Assembly (NCBI GenBank): GCA_020438445.1
Contig: JAGQUO010000010.1
Location: 1 to 40,492, forward strand
Source: Solirubrobacterales bacterium
GTDB taxonomy: Bacteria > Actinomycetota > Thermoleophilia > Solirubrobacterales > 70-9
Direction: 5' to 3'
DNA: 40,492 nt
Part shown: positions 21,075 to 29,100 of the stretch, piece by piece
Numbering within the stretch: position 1 is the stretch's first letter
Layout: every line of letters starts with the position of its first letter
Position numbers and translations under genes: made by a program
Notes under the pieces: generated by a model
What the model was told of the DNA's origin: nothing
Database searches by the model: none
Seen by the model: the letters and a program-made list of their open reading frames with translations, nothing else

Positions 21075-21156
21075 CCCTCACCGAATCGGAATCCGGGCGC
21101 CGGCACTGCAGCCCGGCGAGCCCGGCTGGACGCCGGTCCGGTGCGCTCAGGGAGAC

Positions 21157-21175
21157 GGCGGCGGGGCACGCCGCC
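21157..21175 (-). terminator. Weak hairpin after crotonase gene
   Basis: GGCGGC/GCCGCC stem with a 7-nt loop begins 8 bp beyond the crotonase stop on its strand. Six base pairs and no U-run make this a weak terminator candidate. Confidence 0.25.
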
Positions 21176-21183
21176 CGCGGCGG

Positions 21184-22098
21184 TCAGGGGTCGATCACGT
21201 TGCCGGGGTCCGGCCGGGCGTCCGCCGGGGCCCGGCTGTAGTCGCCGAAGGGGCCGTCGCGCTCGGCGACCGCGGAGCGAACGCCGTCGGCCTCCGCCTT
21301 GGCGATGAACTCGAGAGCGTCGGGCGTGTTGCGCATCAGCCCGTCGAGGATCGGGCCGAGCGTCTGCGTCGAAGCCAGGCCCATGTTCTCGTAGGCCTGA
21401 TTGACGACGAGCTTCATCGCCGCCAGCTGCGAGGCCGGGATCGCCGCCAGCTCGGATGCCAGCTCGGCCACCCGTTGCTCGAGGCGGTCGAAGGGCACCG
21501 CCTCGTTGATCAGCTCGATCTCGGCGGCCTCCCGGCCGGAGAGCGGCCGGCCGGTCAGGGAGTGGAACTTCGCTCGCGCCAGCCCGAGCCGGTAGATCCA
21601 CATCCCGGACAGGTACGAGCCCCAGATCCGGCTGTACGGAGTGCCGATCCGGGCGTCCTCGCTGGCGACGACCAGGTCCGCGCAGAGGGCGAAGTCGCTG
21701 CCGCCGCCGACGCACCAGCCGTGGACCTGTGCGATCACCGGCTTCGGCGCCCGCCAGATGCTCATGAACTTCTGCGTCGGCGAGGCCGAGGGTGCGGTGG
21801 CGAACGCGAAGTCCTTGCCGGGATCCCACTCGCCGTCGGTCGTTATCACGTCGTCCCAGTGCCCGAAGCCGCCGCCGAAGTCGTAGCCGCCGCAGAAGGA
21901 ACGGCCCGCGCCGCGGACGACGATCACCTTGACCTCGCCGTCGCCGACGGCGGCCGCCACCGCCGCCTCGACCTCGTCCGGCATCGGCGGGACGATCGTG
22001 TTGAGCCGCTCCGGGCGGTTGAGGGTGATCGTCGCGACCCCCGCCTCCACGGAGTAGAGGATCGTCTCCCAGCCCGGTTGACCCTCCCCCGGGCTCAC
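21184..22098 (-). CDS. Enoyl-CoA hydratase/isomerase (crotonase) family protein
   Basis: 304-residue crotonase-fold protein starting at GTG 22098, 2 bp after the aroG stop. The oxyanion-hole segments are clear: RSFCGGYDFGG and HGWCVGGGSDFALCADLVVAS. The two glutamates of true hydratases usually sit in the next segment (as in GxPE); here it reads IGTPYSRIWGSYLSG, with Tyr where the second Glu is expected, so classic hydration chemistry is doubtful. Other crotonase members do isomerisation, thioester hydrolysis or C-C cleavage. The C-terminus is longer than in typical 260-residue hydratases. Coupling to aroG is physical; a metabolic link is not evident. Confidence 0.85.
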   Translation of the reverse strand: MSPGEGQPGWETILYSVEAGVATITLNRPERLNTIVPPMPDEVEAAVAAAVGDGEVKVIVVRGAGRSFCGGYDFGGGFGHWDDVITTDGEWDPGKDFAFATAPSASPTQKFMSIWRAPKPVIAQVHGWCVGGGSDFALCADLVVASEDARIGTPYSRIWGSYLSGMWIYRLGLARAKFHSLTGRPLSGREAAEIELINEAVPFDRLEQRVAELASELAAIPASQLAAMKLVVNQAYENMGLASTQTLGPILDGLMRNTPDALEFIAKAEADGVRSAVAERDGPFGDYSRAPADARPDPGNVIDP

Positions 22099-22100
22099 TG

Positions 22101-23177
22101 CTACCCGACGCCCTCGCGCCGGCGCCGTGAGGCGTCGTCGAGCCCGCGGAGGACGTCCACGGTCGTCTCCCAGGACATGCACGCGTCCGTCACCGACTTG
22201 CCGTAGACCAGCGTCCCGCCGGGATCCTGCCGGCCGGCCTCGATGAACGACTCGAGCATGACGCCGACGATCGCGGCCTCTCCGGATGCGACCTGCTCGC
22301 CGATCGCAGCGGCGACGGCGGGCTGGACCTCGTGGTCCTTGCCGCTGTTGTCGTGGGAGGCGTCGATGATCACGCGCTCGGGCAGGCCGACGGCACGGAG
22401 GCGCTCGACCGTGTCGGCGACCGAGGCCGGGTCGTAGTTCGTGGCGCCGCGACCGCCGCGCAGGATGATGTGGCAGTCGGAGTTGCCCGACGTCCGCAGG
22501 ATCGCCGAGCCGCCGCCGTACTCGACCCCGGCGAACGAATGCGGGGCTCCGGCCGCGCGAACGGCGTCGACGGCGACGCCGACGTTGCCGTCGGTGCGGT
22601 TCTTGAACCCCACGGGCATCGAGAGACCCGAAGCGAGCTGGCGATGCGTCTGGCTCTCGGTCGTCCGGGCGCCGATCGCTCCCCAGGCGACGGTGTCGGC
22701 GATGTACTGCGGCGTGATCGGATCGAGGAACTCGCAGCCGACCGGGAGCCCGACCTCGAGGACCTCGAGCAGCAGCCGCCGGGCGGTCCGCAGCCCGGAG
22801 TTCACGTCGCCGGAGTCGTCGAGATGCGGATCGTTGATCAGGCCCTTCCATCCCGTCGTCGTCCGCGGCTTCTCGAAGTAGACGCGCATCACGACCAGCA
22901 GGTCGGGCAGCTCTGCGGCGAGGGCGGCGAGTCGCCGCGCGTAGTCGAGCGCCGCAACCGGATCGTGGACGCTGCAGGGGCCGACGACCACGAGCAGCCG
23001 GGAGTCCTCGCGGTCGAGGATCGCCTTGACCTCGCGGCGGCCGCCGACCACCCCGGCGGCGAGCTCCGGCGTCAGCGGATATTCCGCGAGCAGCTCCCCC
23101 GGAGAGACGAGCGGGACCGTCTCCTCGATCCTGAGGTCGTGAAGCGACGCGTCGTTGCTGACGGGGGCGGCGGACAT
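22101..23177 (-). CDS. aroG: 3-deoxy-7-phosphoheptulonate (DAHP) synthase, AroFGH type
   Basis: Condenses phosphoenolpyruvate with erythrose 4-phosphate, the first step of the shikimate pathway to aromatic amino acids. 358 residues, the normal size for the type I (AroF/G/H) class. Motifs: VVGPCSVHDP near residue 66, MRVYFEKPRTTTGWKGLIND, GARTTESQTHRQLASGLS, ILRGGRGATNYD and IDASHDNSGKDH, which carries metal and substrate ligands. Which of Phe, Tyr or Trp inhibits it cannot be told. The upstream gap, shared with a divergent secreted-protein gene, holds a long GC hairpin and a CRP-like site. A crotonase gene follows 2 bp later. Confidence 0.95.
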   Translation of the reverse strand: MSAAPVSNDASLHDLRIEETVPLVSPGELLAEYPLTPELAAGVVGGRREVKAILDREDSRLLVVVGPCSVHDPVAALDYARRLAALAAELPDLLVVMRVYFEKPRTTTGWKGLINDPHLDDSGDVNSGLRTARRLLLEVLEVGLPVGCEFLDPITPQYIADTVAWGAIGARTTESQTHRQLASGLSMPVGFKNRTDGNVGVAVDAVRAAGAPHSFAGVEYGGGSAILRTSGNSDCHIILRGGRGATNYDPASVADTVERLRAVGLPERVIIDASHDNSGKDHEVQPAVAAAIGEQVASGEAAIVGVMLESFIEAGRQDPGGTLVYGKSVTDACMSWETTVDVLRGLDDASRRRREGVG

Positions 23178-23226
23178 GGGGCCCCTAGTTTTCCGAACTC
23201 AGCCTCCGGGCGTCACAGCGACCGCA

Positions 23227-23260
23227 GCGCCCGCAGCCGCGTACCCCCGGCTGCGGGCGC
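23227..23260. promoter_or_regulatory. 13-bp hairpin in the aroG divergent gap
   Basis: GCGCCCGCAGCCG and CGGCTGCGGGCGC form a perfect 13-bp stem with an 8-nt loop (CGTACCCC). It lies 50-83 bp upstream of the aroG start. Neither strand has a T-run after it, so it is not a standard terminator. It could be a leader structure for aroG or a protein-binding inverted repeat. Confidence 0.45.
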
Positions 23261-23277
23261 GAAACTACTTCCACGGG

Positions 23278-23293
23278 TGTGGCCCGGTTCACA
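23278..23293. promoter_or_regulatory. Probable CRP-type site (one mismatch)
   Basis: TGTGG-CCCGGT-TCACA matches TGTGA-N6-TCACA, the consensus of E. coli Crp and of actinobacterial Crp/GlxR, in nine of ten fixed bases. It lies 93 bp before the ATG of the small secreted gene and about 100 bp before aroG, so either could be the target. Confidence 0.45.
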
Positions 23294-23370
23294 CCGGGGG
23301 TGGCTATCCGGATGGCCTCCGCGAGCTGATCATGGACATGCATTCAGCAACCCACCCGAAAGGTACGAAG

Positions 23371-23757
23371 ATGTTCAACAGCACCAAGGTCCGCACCGCG
23401 ATCACCGCCCTCGCCGTCTCGGTCACCGCCTTCGCCGGGGTCGCCGGCGCCCAGGCCGCCGGCAAGAGCGACACCAAGGTCTCGATCAAGGGCGACAACG
23501 GCGACTACTACGGCTACGTGAAGAGCTCCGACGCCGACAACTGCGCCAACGGCCGCCTGGTCAAGGTCTTCAAGCAGAAGGGGAGCGACCAGGACCCGAA
23601 GCACGACCTCAAGATCGGCACCGACACGGCTCAGCCCAACGGCACCAAGTACATGTGGGCGATCGGGAACTCCGGCTACAAGCACGGGAAGTTCTACGCC
23701 AAGGTCGGCAAGACCGACATGTGCAAGGGCGCGACGAGCAAGACGATCGAGCGCTGA
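23371..23757 (+). CDS. Small secreted protein, function unknown
   Basis: 128-residue exported protein. Signal peptide of about 30 residues (MFNSTKVRTAITALAVSVTAF, cleavage near AQAAG), then a compact β-rich domain with DTKVSIKGDNGDYYGYVKSS, a Cys (DNCANGR) and a second Cys near the end (TDMCKG), probably forming a disulfide. The GDYYGYV-SS...C..GR-V-V-K pattern resembles a family of short secreted proteins found repeatedly in Solirubrobacterales-like genomes (recollection, not a search). The ATG at 23371 has GAAAGG about 7 nt upstream and gives the cleanest signal peptide. A strong terminator follows 24 bp after the stop, so it is probably monocistronic and well expressed. Confidence 0.75.
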   Translation: MFNSTKVRTAITALAVSVTAFAGVAGAQAAGKSDTKVSIKGDNGDYYGYVKSSDADNCANGRLVKVFKQKGSDQDPKHDLKIGTDTAQPNGTKYMWAIGNSGYKHGKFYAKVGKTDMCKGATSKTIER

Positions 23758-23780
23758 CCCGCTGCGATCGCAGGGCCCGG

Positions 23781-23813
23781 GCGGCCCGGCGGCTTCGGCC
23801 GCCGGGCCGCTTT
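23781..23813 (+). terminator. Strong intrinsic terminator
   Basis: A 13-bp perfect GC stem (GCGGCCCGGCGGC/GCCGCCGGGCCGC) is closed by a TTCG tetraloop and followed by TTT. It ends the small secreted-protein transcript and may also serve the convergent OB/HD gene. Confidence 0.85.
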
Positions 23814-23861
23814 CGCGTGGCGGCTCGGCCGGGGCGGATCACCCTCCGGATGCGGGTCGGC

Positions 23862-24980
23862 TCAGGCGGCGATCCCGTAGCGGTCGCGCACCTGAGCGAT
23901 CAGGACCTCGACCACCTCGGGGTCGAACTGGGTTCCGGCGTTGTCCTCGAGCTCGACGATCGCCGCCTCGATCGACACCGCCGACCGGTAGGGGCGATCG
24001 GTCGTCATCGCGTTGAAGGCGTCGCAGGCGAAGATGATCCGGGACTCGACCGGGATGGCGCCGGCGGCGAGCCCATCGGGGTAGCCACCGCCGTCGAACC
24101 GCTCGTGGCACGAGCGGACGACTCGGCCGATCTCGGACATCAGTCCGCCGATCTTCTCGAGCATGCGCTGCCCCTCCACGGTGTGGGTGCGGACCGCGGT
24201 CCATTCCTGGTCGCTGAGCGGCCCCGGCTTGTTGATCAGGTCCTTCGGGATCGCGACCTTGCCGACGTCGTGCAGGAGTGCGGCGGCCATCAGCAGGTCG
24301 GAGTCGAGCTTCGGGTGGAGCTGACAGACCTCGCCGACGAGCGTTCCGACCGCGACGGTGTGCTCGAGCAGGCCTCCGAGGTAGGCGTGATGCCCTCCCC
24401 GGGTGCACGGGGCGCGCCGGAACTCGGATGCGACGGGCTCGGTGTCGAGCACCCGCTCGACGACCGCGCGCAGCGCCGGGTCGTAGACCTCCCTGCTGAG
24501 ATGCTCGAGAAAGCCGTTGAGCTCGTCGGTCGAACGGTAGGCCGACGGCAGGAACTCGGCCGGGTCGAAGGCTCCGGGCTCGATCCGCCGGAGCGCGGTG
24601 ACCTCGGCGGAGAGCGACCCGCGAAAGCGCTCGACCCTTCCCCTGACCTCGACCGCGTCGCCGCGGTCGAAGCGGGAGCCGATCACGTCGACGTCGCGGA
24701 AGATCCGGGCCGGGATCGAGCCGGTTCGGTCCCGCAGCTCGATGCTCAGGTAGGGAGAGCCGTTCTTCGCCTGCTGCCGGTCCTTGCGAACCACCGCGAA
24801 GCGCCCCGCGAGGGGTCGACCCGGCTGCAGCGCCGCGATCCCCTCGGTGGTCGCAGCGGCTGCTGGATTGGCGGAGGCCTCATCGATGTCGCGATCATGC
24901 AGCCCGGGCCGGACGCACAGGCGGCGACCGTCTCGGCCGTTGGCCCCCGTCGGTACTGTGGACGCGATGGATCCGATCAT
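23862..24980 (-). CDS. OB-fold / HD-GYP hybrid phosphohydrolase
   Basis: 372 residues if started at ATG 24980. Residues about 50-125 form an OB fold (NGSPYLSIELRDRTGSIPARIF), and 170-236 match the YhaM-type exoribonuclease HD start (RRAPCTRGGHHAYLGGLLEH). From LLH237D238VGK onward it instead follows HD-GYP phosphodiesterases: KVAIPKDLINKPGPL, H292ERFDGGGYP301 and RIIFACDAFNAMTTDRPYR. HD-GYP enzymes usually cleave c-di-GMP; YhaM trims RNA or DNA ends. The switch falls at the shared LHDVGK motif. The ATG overlaps the divergent PAC2 start by 14 nt; no other ATG, GTG or TTG keeps the whole OB fold (GTG 24794 would cut it), so the start is uncertain. Confidence 0.75.
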   Translation of the reverse strand: MIGSIASTVPTGANGRDGRRLCVRPGLHDRDIDEASANPAAAATTEGIAALQPGRPLAGRFAVVRKDRQQAKNGSPYLSIELRDRTGSIPARIFRDVDVIGSRFDRGDAVEVRGRVERFRGSLSAEVTALRRIEPGAFDPAEFLPSAYRSTDELNGFLEHLSREVYDPALRAVVERVLDTEPVASEFRRAPCTRGGHHAYLGGLLEHTVAVGTLVGEVCQLHPKLDSDLLMAAALLHDVGKVAIPKDLINKPGPLSDQEWTAVRTHTVEGQRMLEKIGGLMSEIGRVVRSCHERFDGGGYPDGLAAGAIPVESRIIFACDAFNAMTTDRPYRSAVSIEAAIVELEDNAGTQFDPEVVEVLIAQVRDRYGIAA

Positions 24981-25830
24981 CTGGGAGCGGGAGCCGCCGG
25001 CGCTGCGATCGCCGGTTCTGGTCGCCTCCTTCTCGGGCTGGAACGATGCGGCCAGCGCCGCGGGCACGGCGCTCGGGGCGATCGGGACCGCGCTCGAGAC
25101 CGAGCTCGTCGCGCGAATCGATCCCGAGGAGTTCTTCGACTTCCAGGCGAACCGGCCGTCGATCGAGATCGCCGGCGGCACGATGCAGGGCGTGGAATGG
25201 CCGGACAACCTGATCGTGTCCGCGCTCGCCCCCGAGGCCGAGCGCGACCTGCTGCTGATCAGCGGCACCGAGCCGAGCACGCGCTGGCGGACGTTCTGCT
25301 CGTCGGTGCTCGACGTCGCCGAGGCCTGCGGAGTCGAGTCCGTGGTCACGTTCGGCTCGCTGATCGCCGACGTCGCCCACACCCGTCCGGTCCCGATCAC
25401 CGGCCTCGCCACCGACGACGCGATGCTGGAGCAGCTCGGCTTCGAGGACGTCGCCTACGAGGGCCCGACCGGAATCCTCGGGATCTTCCACGCCGCCTGC
25501 CGCGAGCGCGGCCTGTCGGCCGCGAGCCTGTGGGCGGCCGTCCCCCACTACGCGGCCGCCGTCCCGAACCCGAAGGCGGGACTCGCGCTGCTCCGCCGCC
25601 TCGAGGCCATGATCGGCATCGCCGTCGAGGCCACCGACCTCGAGGAGGCCTCGGTCGCCTTCGAGCGTCAGGTCACCGAGGCCGTCGCCGCCAACCCCGA
25701 GATCAAGGAGATGGTCGAGCAGCTCGAGGAGCAGCAGGACGAGGTCGCGGGCTTCTCCCAGGACGAGGTTCCCTCCGGAGACGCCATCGCCCGCGAGTTC
25801 CAGCGGTTCCTGCGCCAGCAGAACGACTGA
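24967..25830 (+). CDS. PAC2 family protein
   Basis: 287-residue cytosolic protein of the PAC2 family, related to proteasome-assembly chaperone 2 of eukaryotes and widespread in actinobacteria. The N-terminus (MDPIIWEREPPALRSPVLV, then FSGWNDA) is typical and fixes the start. LLISGTEPSTRWRTFCSSV, GSLIADVAHTRPVPITG and VPHYAAAVPNPKAGLALL are further family landmarks. The last 60 residues form an acidic helical tail (EMVEQLEEQQDEVAGF). No proteasome gene is in the window. Function in bacteria is unproven. The divergent OB/HD gene may overlap its 5' end by 14 nt. Confidence 0.92.
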   Translation: MDPIIWEREPPALRSPVLVASFSGWNDAASAAGTALGAIGTALETELVARIDPEEFFDFQANRPSIEIAGGTMQGVEWPDNLIVSALAPEAERDLLLISGTEPSTRWRTFCSSVLDVAEACGVESVVTFGSLIADVAHTRPVPITGLATDDAMLEQLGFEDVAYEGPTGILGIFHAACRERGLSAASLWAAVPHYAAAVPNPKAGLALLRRLEAMIGIAVEATDLEEASVAFERQVTEAVAANPEIKEMVEQLEEQQDEVAGFSQDEVPSGDAIAREFQRFLRQQND

Positions 25831-25859
25831 CCCTCCCGGGCGACGGCGCGGGTCCTGTC

Positions 25860-25900
25860 GCCGGACAGCCCCACGGCGCGCGCGGCGCGCCCCGTCCGGC
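25860..25900 (+). terminator. Compound hairpin after PAC2 gene
   Basis: An outer stem GCCGGAC/GTCCGGC encloses an inner GGCGCGC-GCG-GCGCGCC stem. It starts 29 bp beyond the PAC2 stop. It lacks a T-run but is highly stable, so it may act as a terminator. Confidence 0.4.
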
Positions 25901-25969
25901 GCCACCCGCGCCTCCGTGCTCAGCGGGCGTCCGTCCGTGAGTGGCTTCGGGTCTAGCGGATGTGGCCGC

Positions 25970-25994
25970 GAGCCGACGAGGACGCCGAGCAGCG
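25970..25994. repeat. 25-bp direct repeat, copy 1
   Basis: GAGCCGACGAGGACGCCGAG followed by CAGCG, identical to the copy at 26069. A related GATGTGGCCG block precedes it. It lies in the 276-bp non-coding gap between the convergent PAC2 and helicase genes. Confidence 0.85.
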
Positions 25995-26068
25995 TCTTCA
26001 CGCGAGCGCTGACGAGGCCGGGAGCCCGCTGATCAAGGACGCAGGAGGCGATGCGGCCGGTTGGTCGT

Positions 26069-26093
26069 GAGCCGACGAGGACGCCGAGCAGCG
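26069..26093. repeat. 25-bp direct repeat, copy 2
   Basis: Second identical 25-bp copy, exactly 99 bp after the first, preceded by GATGCGGCCG (one mismatch to the block before copy 1). It ends 14 bp before the helicase stop codon. Confidence 0.85.
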
Positions 26094-26106
26094 GTCTCCC
26101 GGCCCG

Positions 26107-29100
26107 TCAGGCCTCGGAAGCCGGGCAGATGAGGCGGTAGTCGCACCACGAGCAGACGTTGAAGTCCGGGCGCGGCTCGAAGTCCTGGCCCGTGATCCCG
26201 GCGGCGACGTCCGCCACCGTCCGCTCGACCCGCTCGAGGGCGTCGGGCTCGCCGCCGGCGGGGACCTTCTCGTCGTCGAGGACGTACCAGTAGGCGCCGT
26301 CGGCGGCCTCGATGTCCCACGCCTCGCGGGCGGCGATCCGGTAGAGGGCGATCTGGAGGTCGTCGGCGAGGTCGGCCGCGCGCTTGGCGGGCCCGGTCTT
26401 GTAATCGATGAGCTCGTAGCTGCCGTCGGGGTGGCGGTCGACGCGGTCGACGCGGCCGCCGATGGTCGTCTCGCCGATCTTGAACGAGAAGCGGCGCTCG
26501 AGCCAGACCGGCCGCGAGGCGCCGGCGGTATGACGCTCGTGGTAGCGGGCGAGCGCGGCGACGGCGCGGTCGCGGTATTGGAGCTCGTCATCGGAGAAGC
26601 CGAAGCCGGTGCGGCGCCAACCCGCCTCGAAGAGCCCGAGCAGGCGGTTCAGGCCTCCCTCGTCCCCCTCGCCGCCCTCCCGGATCTCCTCGGCGTGGTA
26701 GCGCTCGAGGACGTTGTGGACGAGGATCCCGAACCGCTGGTTGATCGTCGGCTCCTGGGGGATGGCGAAGACGCGGGCGAACTTGTACTTGAGCGGACAC
26801 GTCCGGTAGAGGTCGACGTCGGACGCCGACAGCGCCAGGGCGCCGCCGCGCTTCGGCAGGAAGGCCTCGAGGCCCGGCTCGGCCCGGCTCGCCAGCTCCT
26901 CGCTGCGCCGCGTCCGGTCCCGGCCCTCGTCGAGGACGAACTCGTCCAGGGCCGATCGGTTCAGCTCGGCCAGCTGCTCGGGCGTCGCGATCCTCCCGAT
27001 CAGCTCGTTCAGAGCGCCGATCGCATCGCGCTCGGACTCGTTGCCGGGACGCTGGATCAGCGCCGCCAGCTTGAGCAGCTCGAAGTAGCGGGCAACGGCC
27101 CGGTTCACGTCCTCGGCGGTGTCGAGGCGCATCTCGCTCAGCGCGGCCCCCGCGCGCCATGAGGCCTCGAGGACCTCGTCGCGGAGCATCCGGTAGGTCG
27201 CGTGGAGGCCCTCGGCCGGCCCGAACAGCTCCTCCTCGTGGCGCTCCTCGGAGGCGCCGAGCGCGTCACGGATCGCCTCGTAGACCGGCGACGGCGCCGA
27301 CTCGGCGCCGCGGACCTCCTCCGGGTGCGAGAGCACGACGGTGCTCCGCGCCCGGGTGACGGCGACGTACGCGCGCCGGGCCCGGAGGGCGTCCGGGACG
27401 TCCTCGGGCGCAGGGCGGGCGCCGTCGAGGAGATCGTCGGGCACCCAGCCGGTTCGCTCCGTGCCCCAGCGCAGGGCCCCGCGCGAGAGCCCGAGCAGGT
27501 AGACGCGCTCGAAGTCCATGCCCTTCACCTGGTCGGGCTCGGCGAGCAGCACCACGTTCTGGGGCGCGGGCTCGGCGGGGCGGCTGAAGCGCTCACCCGC
27601 CTCGGCCACCGCGGCGAGGTAGCGGACGAAGTCGCGGGTCGATCCGTCGGGGCGCCGGCGGGTCCAGCCGGCCGCGAGCTCGGCGAGGCGGGAGAGGTTG
27701 ACCAGCCGCTCGGCCGTCTCCGGGCTGGCGGCGAAGAGGCCGTGGCGGCGGAATCCGACGCGCTCGATCAGCCTCCTGACGAAGACGTCGGCGCGGAGCC
27801 CGTCGAAGGCGCCGGCGGCGGCCCGGTAGAGCTTGAGGAAAGCGCGCAGGCGATCCCGGGAGGGAGGTGGGAGCTGCGGGCTCTCGAGCGCCGCCTCGAC
27901 GGCGGAGATCATGTCGAGCTTGCGCCGCCGCGCGATCGTCGTGCAGCGGGCGAGGTCGACGGATCGCAGCTCGGTCGGCGGGCGGGTCAGCGCCCGGACG
28001 ACCGCCGCCGAGTCGCTGGGGTCGGCGAGGGCGCGCAGCCAGGCGATCGCGTCGCGCACCTCCGGGCGGCCGAAGAAGGCGGCCGAGCCGGTCGAGCGGA
28101 ACGGGACGTTGCGCTCCTCGAGCGCCGCCGCGATCAGCCGGCTCTCGCGCGCCGACGCGCCGGTGAGGACGCAGATGTCGCCGGGCTCGCTCTCCCCCGC
28201 CGCGAGCCGGTGCTCGATCTCGCGCGCGACCGCCTGCGCCTCGGCCCGCTCGTTCTCGCAGCTCCAGAAGCGCACCGCCGCCGGTCCCTCCGGCGCCGCT
28301 TGGCGGGAGGGGGGCGGAAGCTCGAGGCGGTAGGAGGCGGGCACGAGCCCTGCTGCGGTCGCAGCCGCGGTCGCCAGGGGGCCGGCGGAGCGGCGGCTCG
28401 GGCCGAGCGTCAGCCGCTCGGCGTCCGGATTGCGCCGGAGGAACGCGAGCGCCGCGCCCTCGCCGAAGCCGCGCCCGGCGCGCAGCCCCTGGTCGGGGTC
28501 GCAGCAGGCGATCACGTTGCCGTGGGAGCCGAGCAGGGGCAGGCAGGCGACCTGGGGCGGCCCGGCGTCCTCGAGCTCATCGACCAGGAGCCACTCGAAA
28601 CGCTCGGCGAGCGCGGTCACGAGGCCCGGGTTGCGCGTGAGGGCCCGTCCGAGCTCGAGCACGAGCTCGTGCTCGTCCAGCATCCCGAGCTCGAGCATGA
28701 TCTGGTCGTGGCGGTCGTAGAGGTCGCTGAACTCGAGCTCCCGCAGTGCGACCTCCCGGTCGGCGCTGCCGGAGGCTCCGCGCTCGGCCGCCCGCGCCCG
28801 GTCGCGGATGTCGGCGGGACCGATGCCCTCGGCCTTGAGCGCATCGATCCGCTCGAGCAGGCCGGCGAGCAGGCCCGCCGGGTTGCCGCGGATCTCGTGG
28901 CGGCGAAGCGGCAGCTCGTCGAGCCGGTCGAGGAGCAGCGCCAGGCGGTCGGCGGGCGCGGCGACCTCGAAGAACGGGTCGATTCCGGCCTCGAGCGCAT
29001 AGTCCCGCAGGAGCCGTTCTCCGAGCCCGGCCCAGGTCTCGACCCACACCTCCTCGTAGGGGCCGCCGACGAGCTCCGCCAGGCGCTCGCGCAGGCGCTC

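Noticed and set aside
23227-23260. Intrinsic terminator in the aroG gap
   Set aside because: No T-run on either strand and it lies upstream of both flanking genes, so I kept it only as a structure of unknown role.
22332-25940. 1200-codon open frame on the plus strand
   Set aside because: It runs antisense through aroG, then across the small secreted gene and the OB/HD gene in other frames; no coherent domain, so a GC artefact.
25970-26093. CRISPR array
   Set aside because: Only two copies, 74-bp spacer and no cas genes in the window.
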